Below are positions 14,384 to 17,880 of a stretch of DNA of 17,880 bases, in pieces; the stretch's first letter is position 1; the number at the start of each line of letters is the position of its first letter. The translations under genes and the position numbers were made by a program. The notes under the pieces are model-generated. The model searched no databases, had not been told where the DNA came from, and saw nothing but the letters and a program-made list of their open reading frames with translations. Source of the DNA: BOG-933 sp037147415 (GTDB lineage Bacteria > Pseudomonadota > Alphaproteobacteria > Azospirillales > Azospirillaceae); contig JBAWVF010000068.1 in the NCBI GenBank assembly GCA_037147415.1, forward strand, positions 1 through 17,880, written 5' to 3'.

Positions 14384-15961
14384 CTACTCCTTGGCCCGGC
14401 GAGCCAGAAAGACCGCACGGGCCTCGTCATAAAGGGCAAGATCGCGAGCATCACGCTCGCGGCAGATTTCCAGCAACTCCTCGTCCGGCACACCATCCCC
14501 GTCGCGCTCGGAGGCGTTAAGGTGGGACACGGCGTGCTCAGCCATACCGTAGAACCGGCACAAGGCCGCAACGCTTTCGCTGTAAAGCTCGGTGATACCG
14601 AAGACATCGATGCGCTTGAACAAGGTCTCGCGCGCCGCGGCCAGCCCGCCATTGCGATTGCCGTAGCCGGCCAGAGCATAGACCAAGGTATCCCACGGTC
14701 GATCCGGACTGTTGAACCAGCCGATCAAACTGCCCGCCCGTCGCGCCGCTTCATGGAACTGCGTATGGGGCCGGACAAGGGAATAGAAATACAGCGAGCG
14801 CAGCAACGGCACCGGATGACGGATCATGGTGCAATAAGAATAGCGGACGCCGTCGAGAGGCAAAAAGCGGTGGACACCGTAATCGACATGAGCGGTGATT
14901 AATTTGATCTCGTGGCCGCTGTTGGTCATTTCCTCGGACTTGGCCAGGAACTGGTGCAGGGTGCCGTTAAGATCGACCACATGCTTGACGCCCAGATTGG
15001 CTTCGAACAGAGCGCGCAATGAGGTGCCGCTGGTGCGCGGGATGTGCAGGTGAAAAATCACCCGCCGCAAACGGCTCCGGTCCGGTTCGGCTGCGCGGTC
15101 AAGGACGGCCGGTGTCGGCGCCGGTGCCGGAACCGGAGAGGGCGCCGGTCGCAGAGTGGCAAGGCGGTCGCGCGCCGCCGTCAGGGCCGGATCGAGCCGA
15201 AGCGCGGTCTCGAACGAGCCGATAGCGGCGCTGACATCACCCGTGGCCTGAAGGCAAATGCCCAGATGCAGATGCGGCCAGCCCTCATTCGACGCGGCGC
15301 CGATCGCCCGACGACACGCGGCCTCGGCCTCTTTCAACCGACCGAGCGCCCGCAGGACGAAGCCGGTGTGGCTGTGAATCCAGGCAAGCGAGGGGTCGAG
15401 AGCGGCCGCCTGTCCCAGATGGGCCAGCGCCGCCTCGTGCCGTGCCCCCCGAGCCAAGGCCAGCCCGAGCAAACCGTTAATCTCGGCGCTCAGAACCGGG
15501 GGCAGACCGCGCAACAACAGCAGATGATCGAGGATGCCGCGCGCGTCGTCCAGATGCTTGCCGTTGATCAGTTCGCGCACCAGATCGAACACCGCCGGCA
15601 ACAGAAAAGCAGGCGGCAGCGGCGCCACCGGACAAGGGATGGTGGACGGCTGCCCGCCCGCCTGCCGGCGCGCCTCGCATTCACCCGCGCGGGCCGGCAA
15701 TGACCAGGGAGGGAAGCCGGGAGGCACTGCGGCAAACACCGTCGCCGCCTCCTCCGCATGACCGGCGCCAAGTAAGGCCAAACCCAGATGATAGCGCGCA
15801 TCGATATGCCCGGGATCACGCTCCAGCACCTGCCGAAACCATCGCGCCGCCTCTTCCGGCCGGCGGCGCAGCAGGGCGGCATGACCCATCGCCTGCCCGT
15901 GCTCCAGGGCGAAGGTCGCGGCGAGCGCCTCCGGATCGGCGGTGACCGCAGTCTCAGCCAT
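14384..15961 (-). CDS. TPR-sulfotransferase fusion protein
   Basis: 525 aa from ATG 15961 (MAETAVTADPEALAATFALE), overlapping the epimerase stop by 8 bases; the frame open to 15991 adds ten residues inside that gene and is not used. Residues about 20-280 contain several TPR-like repeats (AARWFRQVLERDPGHIDARY, AALAHLGQAAALDPSLAWIH, WPHLHLGICLQATGDVSAAI), then a Pro/Ala linker. From residue 300 the protein is a sulfotransferase: HIPRTSGTS (306-314) is the 5'-phosphosulfate loop for PAPS, and R381 in the MIRHPVPLLRSLYF strand-helix is the 3'-phosphate site with its serine eight residues on. The predicted function is transfer of sulfate from PAPS to a sugar hydroxyl. The catalytic half is a clear paralogue of the small sulfotransferase two genes upstream. 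No PAPS-synthesis genes are in the window. Confidence 0.82.
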   Translation of the reverse strand: MAETAVTADPEALAATFALEHGQAMGHAALLRRRPEEAARWFRQVLERDPGHIDARYHLGLALLGAGHAEEAATVFAAVPPGFPPWSLPARAGECEARRQAGGQPSTIPCPVAPLPPAFLLPAVFDLVRELINGKHLDDARGILDHLLLLRGLPPVLSAEINGLLGLALARGARHEAALAHLGQAAALDPSLAWIHSHTGFVLRALGRLKEAEAACRRAIGAASNEGWPHLHLGICLQATGDVSAAIGSFETALRLDPALTAARDRLATLRPAPSPVPAPAPTPAVLDRAAEPDRSRLRRVIFHLHIPRTSGTSLRALFEANLGVKHVVDLNGTLHQFLAKSEEMTNSGHEIKLITAHVDYGVHRFLPLDGVRYSYCTMIRHPVPLLRSLYFYSLVRPHTQFHEAARRAGSLIGWFNSPDRPWDTLVYALAGYGNRNGGLAAARETLFKRIDVFGITELYSESVAALCRFYGMAEHAVSHLNASERDGDGVPDEELLEICRERDARDLALYDEARAVFLARRAKE

Positions 15962-16901
15962 TGCCGTACCGACCGTTGCGCAACATGACATAGCCCTTGA
16001 TCAACTCGCAAATACCGTCATCAAGGGAATAAGCCGGCCGGAAGCCGGTCCGTTCGATCTTCTCATTAGAAACAATGTAATCCCGCTTGTCGGGGTCCTC
16101 GCCGACCGGGGCCTCCACGAAAACAAAGCGCGGAACCCGGCGCTGAATCGCCTCGCACAGTTCACGTTTGGACAGATTGGCATCGGACAGCCCGACATTG
16201 TAAGGCTGATTGCGCATTGCCTCAAAATTCTCGATGCCATGCAGAAAGGCGCGGGCGACATCACGGATATGAATGTAATTGCGCTTGAAGTCCGCTTCGA
16301 ACAGCACGACCGCGGCATCGGTGACCGCCCGATAGACGAAGTCGTTGACCAGCAAATCAACACGCATGCGCGGCGCCATGCCGAAGACGGTGGCGAGCCG
16401 GAAGCTGATCGCGTTGCCGCGCTCTAGCACCGCCGCCTCGGCCTCGACCTTGGTCCGGCCATAGAGCGAGACCGGACGCAGGGGCGATTCCTCGGTACAG
16501 GCCACGCCGGGAGTGCCTATGCCGTAGCCGCTGTTGGTCACCGGTAGCAAAATGCGCTGATCCGGTGACAGCAGCCGGGTCAGCATCACCACCGCGTCAC
16601 GGTTGATCGTGACGGCGCCGATGCAATCGCGGTCGCACAGTGGCGCACCGACCAGCGCGGCCAAAGGAATGACCAGATCGATCTCACGCAGCAGCGGCGC
16701 CACGATCCGCTCGTCGCGGGCATCGCCGCGCACCACCGAGAAACCGGGTTCGGCACAAATATCGAACAGGGCGTTCTCGCGATAGAGGAAGTTGTCGAGC
16801 ACGGTCACCCGATGCCCGGCCTTCAACAAAGCCGGCACCAGAATTGAACCGAGATAGCCGCCGCCACCGGTTACCAAAATCGAACGGGAATCCACCATCA
16901 T
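15954..16901 (-). CDS. Extended-SDR NAD(P)-dependent sugar epimerase/dehydratase
   Basis: 315 aa from ATG 16901 (the ATG is doubled, MMVDSRSILV); the first ATG lies in an ATGA overlap with the upstream sulfotransferase. The NAD-binding GGGGYLG motif is at 12-18, D36 (VLDNFLY) is the acidic residue at the end of strand 2, favouring NAD over NADP, and the catalytic pair is Y147-x3-K151 (LYGRTK) with T122/S124 in PVTNSGYG. The C-terminal half (NYIHIRDVARAFLHGIENFE, YNVGLSDANLSKRELCEAIQ) is typical of NDP-sugar epimerases and dehydratases. It probably converts a nucleotide-activated sugar for the glycan made by the operon. The exact reaction (4-epimerase, 4,6-dehydratase, reductase) cannot be told from motifs. 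The stop overlaps the TPR-sulfotransferase start. Confidence 0.88.
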   Translation of the reverse strand: MMVDSRSILVTGGGGYLGSILVPALLKAGHRVTVLDNFLYRENALFDICAEPGFSVVRGDARDERIVAPLLREIDLVIPLAALVGAPLCDRDCIGAVTINRDAVVMLTRLLSPDQRILLPVTNSGYGIGTPGVACTEESPLRPVSLYGRTKVEAEAAVLERGNAISFRLATVFGMAPRMRVDLLVNDFVYRAVTDAAVVLFEADFKRNYIHIRDVARAFLHGIENFEAMRNQPYNVGLSDANLSKRELCEAIQRRVPRFVFVEAPVGEDPDKRDYIVSNEKIERTGFRPAYSLDDGICELIKGYVMLRNGRYGNG

Positions 16902-17602
16902 GCTCTCACAAGGTTGGAAGAAGATGCGGCCAGACGCACCAGAAATACAGCCTGAGCTTCCTGATAGAGTTCAATATCCTGTGCATCGGAGCGGCCGCAC
17001 AGCGTCAGCAATTCTTCGTCACTTATCGTTTCGGCTTTACCGCCGTCACCGATATTGAGGTGCGGCACGGCATTGTTGTGAAAGCCGTAATGGCGGCAGA
17101 TCAGGGCGACACTATCGGCAAAACGCTCGGTCAGACCGAAAACTTCGATCCGTTCCAACAAGTTCCGGCGAGCGGCCGCCAACCCCTTGGTCTCGCCGTA
17201 GCCGCTCAGCATGTAGGTTTGGCCGTTGGTCGGACGGTGGGGCGCGAGGAACCAACTGCGCAAATCCAGGTCATTGGCCAAGCGATGGAAGGCGCTGGTC
17301 GGAGTACGACGGCAATGATAATATAAGGATTTCAAGTAAGAAACCGGATGGCGGACCATGGTGCAATACGAATAAGTTCGCGGACCGAACGGAATAAACT
17401 CGTGAATGCCGAAATTAGCCGCCGTCGTCACCATTGCCACGTCTTGATGATTGGCCTTTATTCGGTGAAATGCAGAAACGATGCCATGCAATCCTTGGCT
17501 CAAGTCAATGATTTGCCCGGCGTCGATGTTCGCCTCGAACAAGGCTTTAAGCGAAGTCCCGCCGGTCTTGGGAATGTGCAAGTGAAGAATCACCGAGGGC
17601 AT
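16898..17602 (-). CDS. Sulfotransferase-family protein
   Basis: 234 aa from ATG 17602 (MPSVILHLHIPKTGGTSLKA); AAAGGGGA lies 8 bases before, and the family normally starts just ahead of this motif, so the longer frame to 17677 is not used. HIPKTGGTS (9-17) is the PAPS 5'-phosphosulfate loop; R84 in TMVRHPVSYLKSLYY with S92 forms the 3'-phosphate site. The remainder (RRNLLERIEVFGLTERFADS, VALICRHYGF, DIELYQEAQAVF) follows the Sulfotransfer_2-type layout seen in glycan sulfotransferases. The predicted role is sulfation of a sugar in the operon's product, in the cytosol. It starts 16 bases after the hddA-like frame and its stop overlaps the epimerase start as ATGA. It is paralogous to the TPR-fused sulfotransferase. 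Confidence 0.82.
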   Translation of the reverse strand: MPSVILHLHIPKTGGTSLKALFEANIDAGQIIDLSQGLHGIVSAFHRIKANHQDVAMVTTAANFGIHEFIPFGPRTYSYCTMVRHPVSYLKSLYYHCRRTPTSAFHRLANDLDLRSWFLAPHRPTNGQTYMLSGYGETKGLAAARRNLLERIEVFGLTERFADSVALICRHYGFHNNAVPHLNIGDGGKAETISDEELLTLCGRSDAQDIELYQEAQAVFLVRLAASSSNLVRA

Positions 17603-17618
17603 GATATCGTCCCCTTTC

Positions 17619-17834
17619 TTACGCCGGATTATAGAGGATGATCTGTGAACCCGCATTCTCGAAGCGAAACGGTACATACAGATAGCCGGCCAGCGCCGCC
17701 CGGATCACCGGTTGGTCCGCCGGCCGAGCAAACAGCAACAGGAAACCGCCACCGCCCGCGCCCAACAGCTTGCCGCCCAATGCCCCGTTGGCCCGGGCTC
17801 TGGCATACAGCTCGTCGATAAGATCAGTCCATGC
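17619..17834 (-). pseudogene. hddA: 3' fragment of an HddA-like heptose-7-phosphate kinase (GHMP family)
   Basis: On the - strand the frame ends in TAA (17619-17621) and reads AWTDLIDELYARARANGALG, then GKLLGAGGGGFLLLFARPAD, then VPFRFENAGSQIILYNPA. 'GALGGKLLGAGGGGFLLLF' is motif 3 of GHMP kinases in the form seen in D-glycero-D-manno-heptose-7-phosphate kinase (HddA), normally about 340 aa. Reading upstream, a TAG (17837-17835) closes the frame and the sequence to 17880 no longer looks like HddA, with a further in-frame TAG at 17859-17861. So the gene is cut about 70 residues from its C-terminus, by a real insertion or deletion junction or by an assembly error. As the kinase step before HddC it fits the operon. 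It lies 16 bases before the sulfotransferase start. Confidence 0.75.
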
Positions 17835-17880
17835 CTATCGGCTTGACGCACACACCCACTAGATATAGTATTTTCCAGAA
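17829..17880. other. Break in sequence character at the right edge, possible insertion junction
   Basis: Left of about 17829 the sequence codes for HddA; right of it the frame is lost within a few codons and the bases (GGCTTGACGCACACACCCAC followed by an AT-rich CTAGATATAGTATTTTCC) look noncoding. It could be the end of a mobile element or a misjoin. No inverted repeat partner or target duplication can be tested within the window. Confidence 0.35.

Noticed and set aside
15044..15703. 219-aa + strand frame
   Set aside because: Antisense shadow of the TPR-sulfotransferase gene, Arg/Gln-rich without motifs.

Overview
The window looks like chromosome of a GC-rich alphaproteobacterium, most likely a Rhodospirillales-type organism. 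This is judged from the codon style, an NdvB/ChvB-type cyclic beta-glucan enzyme, and a glycan operon with SPINDLY-like and heptose genes. No rRNA, tRNA, CRISPR array or intact transposase gene is visible. No gene-free stretch exceeds about 240 bases.

Left part (1-2605, + strand): a large GH94 protein equal to the C-terminal glycoside phosphorylase module of cyclic beta-1,2-glucan synthase. It starts in an ATGA overlap with an ORF entering from outside the window and is followed by a hairpin.

Middle part (2700-8520): small accessory genes and remnants. On the + strand are an orphan 105-aa ORF, a decayed HigA-like antitoxin tail, and two coupled small hypotheticals (3520-3971). On the - strand is a three-gene unit (PA2169/DUF2383-type four-helix protein, a 25-aa membrane peptide, a 97-aa protein), then a DUF3095 cyclase-like protein, a bacterioferritin-like protein, a ZntB/CorA-type transporter, and a 70-residue tail of an AI-2E-family permease. 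This part has the look of a stress and metal-handling neighbourhood eroded by deletions.

Right part (17834 down to 8535, all - strand): a tightly packed glycan operon with 4- to 8-base overlaps or 3- to 17-base gaps. In transcription order: the 3' end of an HddA-like heptose-7-phosphate kinase; a small sulfotransferase; an extended-SDR sugar epimerase/dehydratase; a TPR-sulfotransferase fusion; a SAM methyltransferase with a C-terminal Rossmann-like domain; a family-2 glycosyltransferase interrupted by an in-frame TGA; a TPR-GT41 (SPINDLY/OGT-like) glycosyltransferase; and a HddC-like nucleotidyltransferase fused to a methyltransferase. The inferred product is a GDP-D-glycero-D-manno-heptose-derived, methylated and possibly sulfated surface glycan or protein modification. 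The most striking points are the paired sulfotransferases (one TPR-fused), the HddC-methyltransferase fusion, the TGA-broken glycosyltransferase, and the abrupt truncation of hddA at the right edge.
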